Below, piece after piece: positions 19,119 to 27,773 of a stretch of DNA of 64,000 bases; the first letter of the stretch is position 1, and each line of letters starts with the position of its first letter. Source of the stretch: Kaistia adipata DSM 17808 (GTDB lineage Bacteria > Pseudomonadota > Alphaproteobacteria > Rhizobiales > Kaistiaceae). The notes under the pieces are model-generated. The model saw nothing but the letters and a program-made list of their open reading frames with translations, was not told where the DNA came from and made no database searches. A program made the translations under genes and the position numbers. The DNA lies in contig NZ_KE383991.1 of the NCBI RefSeq assembly GCF_000423225.1, positions 62,001 to 126,000 of the forward strand, written 5' to 3'.

Positions 19119-20573
19119 CTAGACCGTGAAGCTGATGACGCGCTCTTCGGTCATCTCGTGGATGGCGTAGGGCGGGCCCTCGCGACCGAAGCCGCTGTCC
19201 TTCGAGCCGCCATACGGCATCATGTCGACGCGCGATGACGAGGTCTCGTTGACGTGCACGCCACCGACGCGCAGGCGCCGCGCGGCCGCGAACGCATCGT
19301 CCAGCCGGTTGGTGAAGATGCCCGAGGCCAGACCATATGGCGTGGCGTTCACGCGGGCGATCGCGCCGTCGATCGTGTCGAACGCCTCGATGCAGACGAC
19401 CGGCCCGAAGATCTCCTGGCAGCCGACATTCATCGTCGGCGCGACATTGCTGAGCAGCGTCGGCGCGACGACGGCGCCTTCGCGCGTGCCGCCGGCCAGC
19501 AGCGTCGCGCCCTGCTCGACCGCCTGGTTGATCCAGGCTTCGACCCGCGTCGCGTCGTCGAGCGAGATCAGCGGACCGCAAATGGCGCCTTCCGACTGCG
19601 GATCGCCATAGTGCAGGCCGGCGACGAGCTTGGTCAGCCGCGCCTCGACCTCGGCCAGGATCGACCGGTGCACCAGCAGGATCTGGATCGACGTGCAGAC
19701 CTGGCCGGCCTTGCGATAGCCGGCATTGACGACCTTCGGCAGGGCCTGGTCGAGATCGGCGTCGTCGCTCAATACGGTGAAGGCGATCGAGCCCAGTTCC
19801 ATCTGCGTCCGGCGCAGCCCGGCCTGCGCCTGGATCTTGGCGCCGACGCCGGTCGAGCCGGTGAAGGCGATGTAGCGGACGCGATCGTCCTGCATCGCAT
19901 GGGTGACCGCGACGCCGCCGCCGTGGAAGACCTGGAGGTGGCCGGGCGGCAGGCCCGCGTCGAGGAAGGCCTGCGCCATCAGGCAGGCGGTACGCGGGGT
20001 CTGGCTCGCCGGCTTGAGCACGACGGTGTTACCGGCGGCGATGGCCGGGCCGACCTTGTGCGCGACCGTGTTGAGCGGCGCGTTGAACGGCGTGACGGCG
20101 AGCACGATGCCGAGCGGCACGCGCACCGTCATGCCGATCCGCCGCCCCTGCCCGGCCGCGCCAGCCATGGGGATGACGTCGCCCTTCAGACGCCGCGCTT
20201 CCTCCGCCGAGAGCCGGAACGTCTGCACCGTGCGATCGATCTCGTTGCGGCAATCGACCGTCGTGTAGCCCGTCTCGATCTGCATGACTTCGAGGAACGC
20301 ATCCGCCTGACGCTCGATCCTGTCGGCGACGCCGTCGAGGATGCGGCCGCGATCATAGGCCGTCAGCGTGCTGCCCTCGAAGCTCGCCTGCGCCAGATCC
20401 AGCATCTGGTCGATCTGCGCCGGCGAAGACGACGGCAGCAGGGCAAATGGCGTCAGACGAAATTTATCGATGATCTCGCGCGTCTCTGCTGTTCCCGGCA
20501 CCCAATCCTTGCCGATCAGCATCCCGCAAATGGGATACAGACCATCCACAGCAGCCTCGAATGGAAATTTCAT
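19119..20573 (-). CDS. NAD(P)-dependent aldehyde dehydrogenase
   Basis: A 484-residue ALDH-superfamily enzyme. TPFNAPLNTVAHKVGPAIAAGNTVVLKPASQTP binds cofactor and FTGSTGVGAKI is the Rossmann turn. The general-base Glu is in MELGSIAFTVL and the nucleophilic Cys is in AGQVCTSIQILLVH. QEIFGPVVCIEAF and the C-terminal PYGGSKDSGFGREGP complete the fold. The residues after the base (MELGSIA instead of the common LELGGKS) suggest a non-housekeeping subgroup. ATG 20573 has GAG upstream. In this cluster it likely oxidises an aldehyde released by the TPP enzyme or formed by the SDR. Confidence 0.92.
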   Translation of the reverse strand: MKFPFEAAVDGLYPICGMLIGKDWVPGTAETREIIDKFRLTPFALLPSSSPAQIDQMLDLAQASFEGSTLTAYDRGRILDGVADRIERQADAFLEVMQIETGYTTVDCRNEIDRTVQTFRLSAEEARRLKGDVIPMAGAAGQGRRIGMTVRVPLGIVLAVTPFNAPLNTVAHKVGPAIAAGNTVVLKPASQTPRTACLMAQAFLDAGLPPGHLQVFHGGGVAVTHAMQDDRVRYIAFTGSTGVGAKIQAQAGLRRTQMELGSIAFTVLSDDADLDQALPKVVNAGYRKAGQVCTSIQILLVHRSILAEVEARLTKLVAGLHYGDPQSEGAICGPLISLDDATRVEAWINQAVEQGATLLAGGTREGAVVAPTLLSNVAPTMNVGCQEIFGPVVCIEAFDTIDGAIARVNATPYGLASGIFTNRLDDAFAAARRLRVGGVHVNETSSSRVDMMPYGGSKDSGFGREGPPYAIHEMTEERVISFTV

Positions 20574-20692
20574 GTATCTACTCGTTGTATTCTCGCCGGC
20601 TCTTGGGCACGACATGAATCAAGATGGGGCAGACGAAAAAATGCTTATGAAGCCCATGAGAGGCGACACAGCCAGCAATGAAATTTCTACAG

Positions 20693-20724
20693 GGAAATCT
20701 GGAAGCCAGTTAATACTGATTTCC
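20693..20724. promoter_or_regulatory. candidate IclR-type operator upstream of the aldehyde dehydrogenase
   Basis: GGAAATC (20693-20699) and GATTTCC (20718-20724) are exact inverted repeats with an 18-base spacer. A further ATTTC-N6-GAAAT pair overlaps at 20683-20698. The halves resemble the GGAAAT/ATTTCC halves of the E. coli IclR consensus. The site lies in an AT-rich 174-base gap between the aldehyde dehydrogenase start and the IclR-type gene. Confidence 0.5.
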
Positions 20725-20747
20725 TGCATTGCTATAGGTTTTCGCGA

Positions 20748-21572
20748 TCACCCGGCATGGCCCATCAGCGCCGAAAGCTGGCTCGCATGGCCGCGCAGCG
20801 TCTCCAGATGCGCGGCCACCACCGCGTCCGTCATTTTCCAGATCGGCCCGGACAATCCGATGGCCGCGATCACCGCGCCGGAGAAATTCCGCACCGGGAC
20901 CGCGATGCAGCGCACGTTCTCGTCGAGTTCGCCACGATCCTCGGCATAGCCGCGCGCCAACACCCGTTCGAGATCGGCGCCGAGCGCCGGCGCGGAGCGG
21001 AGGGTGGCGTCGGTGAACGGCTCGAAACGCAACCCCTCGAGATCGCGCTGTGCGGGATCGCAATGCGCCAGCAGCAGCTTGCCGATGGCGGTGGCGTGCG
21101 GCGGCCGCGGCTGGCCGATGACATCGGCCATCTGCAGCATGCCGCGCGCCTCGGCCCGGGCGACCAGCAGGATGTCCCTGCCCGACCGGACCGCCAGATG
21201 GCTCGCCTCGCCGGTTTCCGCGCTCAGCGCGTCGAGCACGGGCTGGCCGAAGCGGATCAGGGTCTGGATCAGCGGCGCGCCGGCGGCCAGGGCGAAGATG
21301 CGCGGCCCGATGCAATAGGCCTTGCCATCGCCCACCCTGGCGACAAAGCCGAGCGTTTCCATCGACTTGATGAGATGGAACGCGGTGGAGGTGTGCAGCC
21401 CGGTCTGCGCCGCCACCTCCGTCAGCCCGATGCCGGTCTCCGCCCTTTGGGCGACGACCGACAGGATCATGGCCGCCCGCTCGAGAGACTGGATGCCGCC
21501 CTTGGCGGCAGTCTCCTTCGGCGAGGTTTCGTCGTCGGCAGACTTCGAGACGGGCGGCATGAAGGGTCTCAC
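20748..21572 (-). CDS. IclR family transcriptional regulator
   Basis: A 274-residue regulator. The N-terminal winged helix is QSLERAAMILSVVAQRAETGIGLTEVAAQTGLHTSTAFHLIKSMETLGFV. The C-terminal effector (GAF-like) domain includes PPHATAIGKLLLAH and RGYAEDRGELDENVRCIAVPVRNFSGAVIAAIGLSGP. The GTG start at 21572 overlaps the cupin stop (GTGA), giving translational coupling. An ATG four codons inside (21560) is an alternative. It is embedded in the operon and probably controls it or the aldehyde dehydrogenase transcript. Confidence 0.92.
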   Translation of the reverse strand: MRPFMPPVSKSADDETSPKETAAKGGIQSLERAAMILSVVAQRAETGIGLTEVAAQTGLHTSTAFHLIKSMETLGFVARVGDGKAYCIGPRIFALAAGAPLIQTLIRFGQPVLDALSAETGEASHLAVRSGRDILLVARAEARGMLQMADVIGQPRPPHATAIGKLLLAHCDPAQRDLEGLRFEPFTDATLRSAPALGADLERVLARGYAEDRGELDENVRCIAVPVRNFSGAVIAAIGLSGPIWKMTDAVVAAHLETLRGHASQLSALMGHAG

Positions 21573-21934
21573 TCGTCGGAGATCGGCGTCGTGACGACGA
21601 TGAAGGTCAAATCACCCAGCCCGGAATTCTCGATACTGTGCCAGGTGCCCGGCGTAATAAAGATCACATCGTTCTTACGCACGACATGCTTCTTGCCGTC
21701 GATCTCCATCAGGCCCTCGCCGTCGAGCACGTGATAGACCTGCTCCTGGCGCTTGTGGACGTGGCGCTCCACATAGGCCATCGGCTGGTAGGTGGAGATG
21801 CGGTAGTCGATCTGGCGGGCGCCGGTCGTCTCGGGATGGGCCAGCGCCTTCGACAACGCGCCGCCGTGATGGGCAGGAAACTGCCGCCAGGGCTCCTCGG
21901 CGATGTTGCGGATGACGGTCTTGTATTCGCTCAT
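21569..21934 (-). CDS. cupin domain protein
   Basis: A 121-residue single cupin barrel. Motif 1 is YVERHVHKRQEQVYHVLDGEG (His, His, Glu ligands) and motif 2 is DVIFITPGTWHSIEN (His ligand), so it is probably metal-binding. Small cupins may be dioxygenases, isomerases or sugar epimerases; nothing here decides. It is sandwiched between the TPP enzyme gene (33-base gap) and the IclR gene (4-base overlap), which implies a role in the same pathway. Confidence 0.9.
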   Translation of the reverse strand: MSEYKTVIRNIAEEPWRQFPAHHGGALSKALAHPETTGARQIDYRISTYQPMAYVERHVHKRQEQVYHVLDGEGLMEIDGKKHVVRKNDVIFITPGTWHSIENSGLGDLTFIVVTTPISDE

Positions 21935-21967
21935 GTCGCGTTCCTTGCGTTCAAGCTCTTGAGGGGA

Positions 21968-23749
21968 TCAGGCCGGCCGCCAGGCCGTGCCGAAGGCCGG
22001 CTGCTTCGGCTGGAGCGGCGGCAGTGCCCAGGATCCGGTGGTCGGCGGACGGATGTCGGCGTCGACGTGCACGTCGATCAGGACCGGACGGTTCATGCGG
22101 ATCGCCGCCTCGAGCGTGCCGGCGAAATCCTCCGAGCGCGTGACCGTGAAGCCCTCGACGCCGGCCGCGCGGGCCCAGGCCGCGAAGTCCGGATTGTAAG
22201 GCTGCGAATTCTCGCCCTGGTAGAAAGCGGTGCCGTATTCGCGGCCATCGAAATAACCGTACTGGAGGTCGCGGATGGCGCCCCAGGCGAAGTTGTTCCA
22301 GACCACCCAGACGACCGGGATGTTGTACTCGACCGCGGTGCACAGCACGTGCGGCACCATGGTGAAGCCGCCGTCGCCGCAGACCGAGACGCAGACGCGA
22401 TCGGGTGCCGCGAGCTTGGCGCCGAGGATTGCCGACGGGCCGAAGCCCATGCCGGAATAGCCCCAGCTGTTCAGCATGTTCTGAGGCGCGCGCGCCTTCC
22501 AGAACTGCATGAACCAGTTGTGGTGGATGCCCGCGTCGAAGGACAGAATGGCGTCGTCCGGCAAGACCTTCATGCAGTCGGCGACGATGCGCTCGGGACG
22601 GATCGGCTGCTGATGCGCGGCGAAGCCGGGGGCGACGAACGCTTCCCATTCCTTCCGCCAGCCGTCGATCTGCTCCAGCCAGCTCGTCAGCCGCGGCTCG
22701 CGGCCGACGGCGCGGTTGGCCAGCTCGGTCAGGACCTGCCGAATGAAGGTGCGCGCGTCCGCCTGGATGGCGAGATCCGGGGTGTAGTTGCGTGTGAGCT
22801 CGGCATGGTCGAGATCGACATGGATCAGCTTGGTGCTGGGGAAGTTCCAGGAATAGCCCGGCTGCCAGCTCGAGGCCGAGCGGTCGTCGAAGCGCGCGCC
22901 GATGGCGAGCACCAGATCCGCATGGCGGCCGGCCTGGTTGGCCTGGTAGGCGCCGTTGCGGCCGATGAAGCCGAGCGAGAGCGCGTCGGTCATGTCCAGC
23001 GTGCCCATGCCGTTCGGCGACGACACGACGGGGATCGACATCCAGCGGGCGAGCTCGGTCAGCTCGGGGCCACCCTCCGAGAGCGCCATGCCGTGGCCGA
23101 CGAACAGCACCGGCCGCTCCGCCGCCAGGATGGCGTCGACCGTGGCCAGCACGTCGTCCGGGCTGCCGCCCGGCCGGCGCACGCCGAAGGCGCTGCCGAC
23201 GGCTTCCTCGGCGAGGTCACCCTCTTCCTGGAAGAGGTTGTAGGGGATGTCGAGATTGACGGGACCGGGACGGCCGGTGGTCATCGTCGCGCAGGCCTGG
23301 CGCATCGCGAGCGGCAGCATCTCGACGCGCGTCGGCTGGAAGCTGCGCTTCACGACCGGGCGGATGACATTGTTGAAATCGGCCTGGTGGTGGAGGTTCA
23401 GCTCCTGGAACGGGCCGCGGTTGAACTGCTGCGTCGGCACGTTGGCGGTGATCGCCAGGATCGCCGAGCTGTCGGTCTGCGCGACGGCGAGGCCCATGAT
23501 CTGGTTGGCGGAGCCCGGGCCCGTCGAGGTCAGCGTGGCGGCCACGCGGTGCGAGACGCGGAAGAACGCGTCCGCCATGTGCACGGCTGTCTGCTCGTGA
23601 CGCGGCGAGATCATCTGGACCTCGTCCTTCACGTCGTAGAGACGGTCGATCAGGCCGACCGTGCCATGCCCGCAGACTCCGAAAACATACGGGATCTTCT
23701 CGCGAACGAGCGTCTCGGCGATGTAGTCGCCGCCCTTCTTCTTGGCCAT
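21968..23749 (-). CDS. thiamine-diphosphate-binding enzyme, acetolactate-synthase-like
   Basis: A 593-residue enzyme of the TPP-dependent decarboxylase/carboligase family. The N-terminal PYR domain carries the activating Glu (SPRHEQTAVHMADAFFR). The central Rossmann domain has VLFVGHGMALSEGG. The C-terminal PP domain has the metal/TPP motif GDGGFTMVPHVLCTAVEYNIPVVWVVWNN. There is no regulatory-subunit gene beside it, and the neighbours are catabolic. It is therefore more likely a 2-keto-acid decarboxylase, carboligase or ring-dione hydrolase than the biosynthetic acetolactate synthase. The start has GAGGAGACCCAA upstream. Confidence 0.9.
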   Translation of the reverse strand: MAKKKGGDYIAETLVREKIPYVFGVCGHGTVGLIDRLYDVKDEVQMISPRHEQTAVHMADAFFRVSHRVAATLTSTGPGSANQIMGLAVAQTDSSAILAITANVPTQQFNRGPFQELNLHHQADFNNVIRPVVKRSFQPTRVEMLPLAMRQACATMTTGRPGPVNLDIPYNLFQEEGDLAEEAVGSAFGVRRPGGSPDDVLATVDAILAAERPVLFVGHGMALSEGGPELTELARWMSIPVVSSPNGMGTLDMTDALSLGFIGRNGAYQANQAGRHADLVLAIGARFDDRSASSWQPGYSWNFPSTKLIHVDLDHAELTRNYTPDLAIQADARTFIRQVLTELANRAVGREPRLTSWLEQIDGWRKEWEAFVAPGFAAHQQPIRPERIVADCMKVLPDDAILSFDAGIHHNWFMQFWKARAPQNMLNSWGYSGMGFGPSAILGAKLAAPDRVCVSVCGDGGFTMVPHVLCTAVEYNIPVVWVVWNNFAWGAIRDLQYGYFDGREYGTAFYQGENSQPYNPDFAAWARAAGVEGFTVTRSEDFAGTLEAAIRMNRPVLIDVHVDADIRPPTTGSWALPPLQPKQPAFGTAWRPA

Positions 23750-23774
23750 TTGGGTCTCCTCGAAATTGAACGAA

Positions 23775-25499
23775 TTAGGGATTGCGGGTGATGTGGCGCA
23801 CGGCGCGCCAGGCGAACGTCATGCCGGCGCCGATCTGGGCGCCTGCGCCGGGGTATTCGCCGGAGAAGCAGGACTGCATGTCGTTGCCGCAGACATAGAG
23901 ACCGGGGATCGGCCCGCCCTGCCCGTCCCGGACCTCGCCGTCGACGGAAGCGGACAGGCCGCGGCTGGTGCCGAGCGGCGTCGGATAGAGCGCGACCGCG
24001 TAGAGCTCGCGCTCCCCCACCGGGCCGAGACAGGGGTTCGGCCCATGCGCCGCGTCGCCGTTCGAGCGCTGATAGCTCGTCTCGCCGCGCGCGAAATCGG
24101 CATCCGTGCCGGTAGACGCGAAGACGTTGAACCGCCGGATCGTTTCCGCCAGCTCCGCCCCCGGCACATTGATGGCGCGAGCGAGCTCGGCGACGGTCCG
24201 GCCATATTTCAGATAGCCCTCGCGCACATAGCCGCCGAGCGCTGGCGTGCGCGGCCGGACGATGCCCATGCCGTAGCGGCGCAGGAAGCTGCGATCGCCG
24301 ATCAGCCAGGCCGGAATGGCTGACGTCTCGCGATGGGCCGCGTACATAGCCCGGACGAAGTCGTGGTAGGACAGCGCCTCGTTGGCGAAGCGCCGGCCGG
24401 CGCTGTTGACGATGATCGAGCCCGGCTTGGCGCGGTCGAGAGCGATATGCGGGTAGACGGCAAGGCTGCCGTCCGCGCGGGTGCGCAGCGAACTCGGGAA
24501 CCAGAGCCCGGCATCTGAAAGCTTCGGCCCGAGCGCGGCGCCGACATCGGTCGCCAGGCCGATCGTGCCGGCGCAGGCATAGGGCGAGGCCGGCGTGTGT
24601 TCCGGGGCCGGCGACGGCAGCTCGCGCCGACGCCAATCCTCGTTGCCGGGGAAGCCGCCGCCCGCCAGCACGACGCCGCGAGTGGCATCGATCCGCGCCG
24701 AAACGCCGTTGCGGGTCACCTCGGCACCGACGACACGTCCGCCCTCCATGCGCAACCCGCCGACGAGGACGTTTTCGTAGAGCAGGCCACCCCGCGCGAG
24801 AACCGCATGCACCAGGCGGGCGACCAGGGCGTTGCCCATCACGAGGCGCGTGCCGCGCCGGTGGCCGCTGAGGCGATCTGCCAGGTAGCGCAGCGTGAGC
24901 CGCGCGCCGAGCACCATCGCGGACAGCGACTTCTCGGCATGCACCAGCCGCCCTGCCTCGGCCCGCGTCACCATCATGCCGTTGAACACGGTGAACTCCG
25001 GAACCGGGTTCGCGATCAGCGGGAAATAGCCGCCGAGCAACCGCCCGTCGAACTCGACCGGCTCCAGCGGGCGCCAGCCCTGCCCCGCGCCGGGCAGATT
25101 GGCGCGGTAGTCGGGCGCGCCGCGATACGGCCGGAACACAATCTCCGCACGATCCTCGAGATCGGCCTGCATCTCGGGCGCGGCGTCGAGAAAGGCCTCC
25201 CACGGCGCGCGCGGACCGCGCGGGCCAATCAGGGTGTCCAGATAGAGCTCGGCCTGCTCGCGATCGCCCTCCATGCCGGCGGCGCGCATCATCCGGTTGT
25301 CCGGCACCCAGCTCGTGCCGGACGAACGGGCGGTCGTGCCGCCGAACGCCGGGGCGCTGTCCACGACGATCACCCGCAGCCCGGCGAGCAGGCCAGCAAG
25401 GGCGGCCGTCAGGCCGGAAGCGCCGCTTCCGATGACGAGCAGGTCAGTGGTCACGCGCTCGGCGAGAGCGGGGCGAGCTTCCGGATCAAACAGCGCCAT
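23775..25499 (-). CDS. FAD-dependent dehydrogenase, 3-ketosteroid-Δ1-dehydrogenase/fumarate-reductase-like
   Basis: A flavoprotein of about 574 residues. The N-terminal dinucleotide fold is VTTDLLVIGSGASGLTAALAGLLAGLRVIVVDSAPAFGGTTARSSG. An internal VVLAGGGFPGNEDWR follows. The C-terminal FAD segment includes YPTPLGTSRGLSASVDGEVRDGQGGPIPGLYVCGNDMQ and EYPGAGAQIGAGMTFAWRAV. This is the FAD_binding_2 layout shared by KSTD and urocanate or fumarate reductases, which introduce or remove C=C bonds next to a carbonyl. The start is uncertain: ATG 25499 gives a family-like N-terminus, while ATG 25541 has a weak GGGGCAAG but runs through AT-rich regulatory-looking DNA. It is 25 bases upstream of the TPP gene. 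Confidence 0.88.
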   Translation of the reverse strand: MALFDPEARPALAERVTTDLLVIGSGASGLTAALAGLLAGLRVIVVDSAPAFGGTTARSSGTSWVPDNRMMRAAGMEGDREQAELYLDTLIGPRGPRAPWEAFLDAAPEMQADLEDRAEIVFRPYRGAPDYRANLPGAGQGWRPLEPVEFDGRLLGGYFPLIANPVPEFTVFNGMMVTRAEAGRLVHAEKSLSAMVLGARLTLRYLADRLSGHRRGTRLVMGNALVARLVHAVLARGGLLYENVLVGGLRMEGGRVVGAEVTRNGVSARIDATRGVVLAGGGFPGNEDWRRRELPSPAPEHTPASPYACAGTIGLATDVGAALGPKLSDAGLWFPSSLRTRADGSLAVYPHIALDRAKPGSIIVNSAGRRFANEALSYHDFVRAMYAAHRETSAIPAWLIGDRSFLRRYGMGIVRPRTPALGGYVREGYLKYGRTVAELARAINVPGAELAETIRRFNVFASTGTDADFARGETSYQRSNGDAAHGPNPCLGPVGERELYAVALYPTPLGTSRGLSASVDGEVRDGQGGPIPGLYVCGNDMQSCFSGEYPGAGAQIGAGMTFAWRAVRHITRNP

Positions 25500-25749
25500 C
25501 GAATTTTTCATATTATGAGATTGATTTTCACTATGTGGCATAAACTTGCCCCACGGCGCGGTCAAGAGCTTGGCGCGCACCGCTGCGACGCTCGGGAGCC
25601 GGACGCCGGAACGCCGCGCCGCAGCGTGCCGAGGCGACCAGCAGCATCGTGACGCATTCGACATTCAACGCATGGCCGGCTAGTAAGCTGCAGCTCAGAC
25701 ATCCCGCCCGGCCCCGGCCGGCAGCGGGAGCGCCAAGAGGAACCGGATA
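25500..25749. promoter_or_regulatory. divergent promoter region, FAD dehydrogenase/LysR
   Basis: The 25508-25545 part is strikingly AT-rich for this genome. It contains an interrupted dyad with outer halves CATA and TATG at 25509-25535, and several T-N11-A frames as bound by LysR regulators. It lies between the divergent flavoprotein and LysR genes, the usual place for a LysR site. The precise operator is not determined. Confidence 0.5.
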
Positions 25750-26706
25750 TTGGACGTCAAACAGCTCAAGTACTTCGTCGCGATTGTTGACTGCGAAAGC
25801 TTTTCGCAGGCGTCGCGGGAGCTGAACATTGCCCAACCGGCCCTCTCGCAACAGATCTCTCGCCTCGAATACGACATCGGCGCCCCGCTCCTGCTGCGCT
25901 CCAGCCGCGGCGTAACCCCGACCAGCAAAGGGCAGACGCTCTACCGCTACGCCAAATTCATCCTCCGGCAGATCGACCAGGCGCTGGCGGCGGCGCGCGG
26001 CGTCGCCACCGAGATCACCGGACGGGTGACCATCGGACTGCCGCCCTCGACCATCTGCCAGGTCGGCGAACCGATGGTGGAACGGATCCGCTCGCAATAT
26101 CCGGGCATCATGCTGAACGTGATCGAAGGCTTGAGCGGCCACCTGCGCAGCCAGGCCGCCTCGGGCGATCTCGACATCACCGTACTGTTCTCCGGCGAAA
26201 GCGTGCCGGGCTGGTCTTCCGTCCAGATCCTGCGCGAGGAACTGTTCCTCGTCCTGCCGGCCACCTCGGACCTGCTGCCCGCCACGCAGTCGCAGGTCAC
26301 GCTGGCCGACATCGCCGACATCCCGCTGATCCTGCCCAGCGGCAGTCACGGCCTGCGCCGCCGCATCGACCTCGAATACGAGCGGATCGATCGCCGCGTC
26401 ACGCCGGTCGCCGAGATCGACTCGCTGCCCGTGCTGATGCGCTGCCTGCTGCGCGGCATGGGCGCGACGATCAAGCCGCGCGCCGCGATCAACGTCTTCG
26501 GCGAGCCGGAATCCGCGCAGTGGCGCTGCCTGCCGATCAGCGACGTCTCGCTGACGCGGATCAACTACCTGCACACCGCCCCGACGGACGAGCTTTCCGA
26601 AGCCAGTTCTCTCGTCCGCGACGAGCTGATCCGGCTGGTGCACGAGCAGGTGAGCGAAGGCCGCTGGCTCGGCGTCGAATATATCGGCCCTCCCGTCGCG
26701 CCGTAG
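25750..26706 (+). CDS. LysR family transcriptional regulator
   Basis: A 318-residue LTTR. The N-terminal winged helix is VKQLKYFVAIVDCESFSQASRELNIAQPALSQQISRLEYDIGAPLLLRSSRGVTPTSKG. The periplasmic-binding-like effector domain begins VTIGLPPSTICQVGEPMVERI. The N-terminus resembles the Nac/CynR/CysB-like branch. The start is TTG at 25750, with AGAGGA ten bases upstream; no ATG fits the family start. Divergent from the FAD dehydrogenase operon and probably its activator. Confidence 0.92.
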   Translation: MDVKQLKYFVAIVDCESFSQASRELNIAQPALSQQISRLEYDIGAPLLLRSSRGVTPTSKGQTLYRYAKFILRQIDQALAAARGVATEITGRVTIGLPPSTICQVGEPMVERIRSQYPGIMLNVIEGLSGHLRSQAASGDLDITVLFSGESVPGWSSVQILREELFLVLPATSDLLPATQSQVTLADIADIPLILPSGSHGLRRRIDLEYERIDRRVTPVAEIDSLPVLMRCLLRGMGATIKPRAAINVFGEPESAQWRCLPISDVSLTRINYLHTAPTDELSEASSLVRDELIRLVHEQVSEGRWLGVEYIGPPVAP

Positions 26707-26777
26707 GTCGGCGCGAGGGATCCCCGGACGGCACGCCGGCACGCTTGGGTGCCGACGCGTCCTGTCGCGGGATCTGG

Positions 26778-27734
26778 TCACCCCGAGGCGCCTGACGCGC
26801 CGCGCGCTTCCTCGATCATCAGATCGATGCCGCGGCGGATCGGGTATTCCGGCGCATAGCCGAGTTCCTGGCGGGCCCGGCTGATGTCGAGCGCCCCCTT
26901 CTTCGCGGTCAGGATGCGGTCGCCGTGCCGGTAGGGACCGGCCTCGATCCGGATGTCGGCGCCCGGGACAGCCTCGTTGACGAGCCCGGCGACCTCGGAC
27001 AGCGTCGGCGCCTCGCCGGTGGCGACGTTATAGGCGTCGAAGCGGTGCTCGGCCTTGTCGAGCGCCAGGACGATGCCCGACACGGTGTCCTCGATATAGA
27101 CCTGGTCGACGGCCAGATCGCCGCCGCCCTGCTGGTGCAGCGGCTGGCCCTTCAGCGCTGCGTCGACATAGGTCTTCGGCATGCGCGGACGCGGCAGGTT
27201 CGGCCCGTAGACCCAGCAAGTCCGAACGTTGATGCATTCGAGGCCGTGATCGCGGCTGTAGACGCGGCCATAGTGCTCGGCCGCCAACTTCGTCAGGCCG
27301 TAGATCGAGGTGGGCACCTGCGGATGATCCTCGGTGATCCTCGCCGACTGGAAGTCACCATAGGTTTCCTCGGTCGAGACATGCACGACGCGGCGAATGC
27401 CGGTCAGGCGCATGGCCTCGAGCAAATTGACCATGCCTTCGACGTTGACGCGCATCGCCTTCAGCGGGATGTCGGCGCACTGCACCACGCCGACGATGGC
27501 GGCGCAGTGGACGATCGCATCCGGCCTGGCCTCGGTCAGCGCGCGCATCACCTGCGGCCACTCGCCGAGATCGACGATGGTGTTGAGGAGCTTCGGGTTC
27601 TGCTCGGCAAGCGCCTTCATGGCCGGGCTGATGCCGACATCCGCCGAGATCACCGTGTCGCCGCGCGCCAGCAGCCTGCGGACGACGGCGCTGCCGAGCC
27701 AGCCCGATCCGCCGGTCACGAGAATAGTCTTCAT
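26778..27734 (-). CDS. NAD-dependent epimerase/dehydratase family protein
   Basis: A 318-residue extended SDR. It has the glycine motif TGGSGWLG, Asp/Val dinucleotide region, VHCAAIVG, STEETYGD, and the catalytic Tyr/Lys pair in SIYGLTKLAAEH. CWVYGPNLPRPRMP and the C-terminal LGYAPEYPIRRGIDLMI follow. It resembles UDP-sugar epimerases, but the catabolic neighbourhood suggests a different hydroxy-ketone or lactone substrate. It is downstream of a second epimerase gene (39-base gap) in the liv operon. Confidence 0.9.
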   Translation of the reverse strand: MKTILVTGGSGWLGSAVVRRLLARGDTVISADVGISPAMKALAEQNPKLLNTIVDLGEWPQVMRALTEARPDAIVHCAAIVGVVQCADIPLKAMRVNVEGMVNLLEAMRLTGIRRVVHVSTEETYGDFQSARITEDHPQVPTSIYGLTKLAAEHYGRVYSRDHGLECINVRTCWVYGPNLPRPRMPKTYVDAALKGQPLHQQGGGDLAVDQVYIEDTVSGIVLALDKAEHRFDAYNVATGEAPTLSEVAGLVNEAVPGADIRIEAGPYRHGDRILTAKKGALDISRARQELGYAPEYPIRRGIDLMIEEARGASGASG

Positions 27735-27773
27735 TCTCTCAAATCCTGTTCGTGAAGGGGAAACCGCCCGTTC

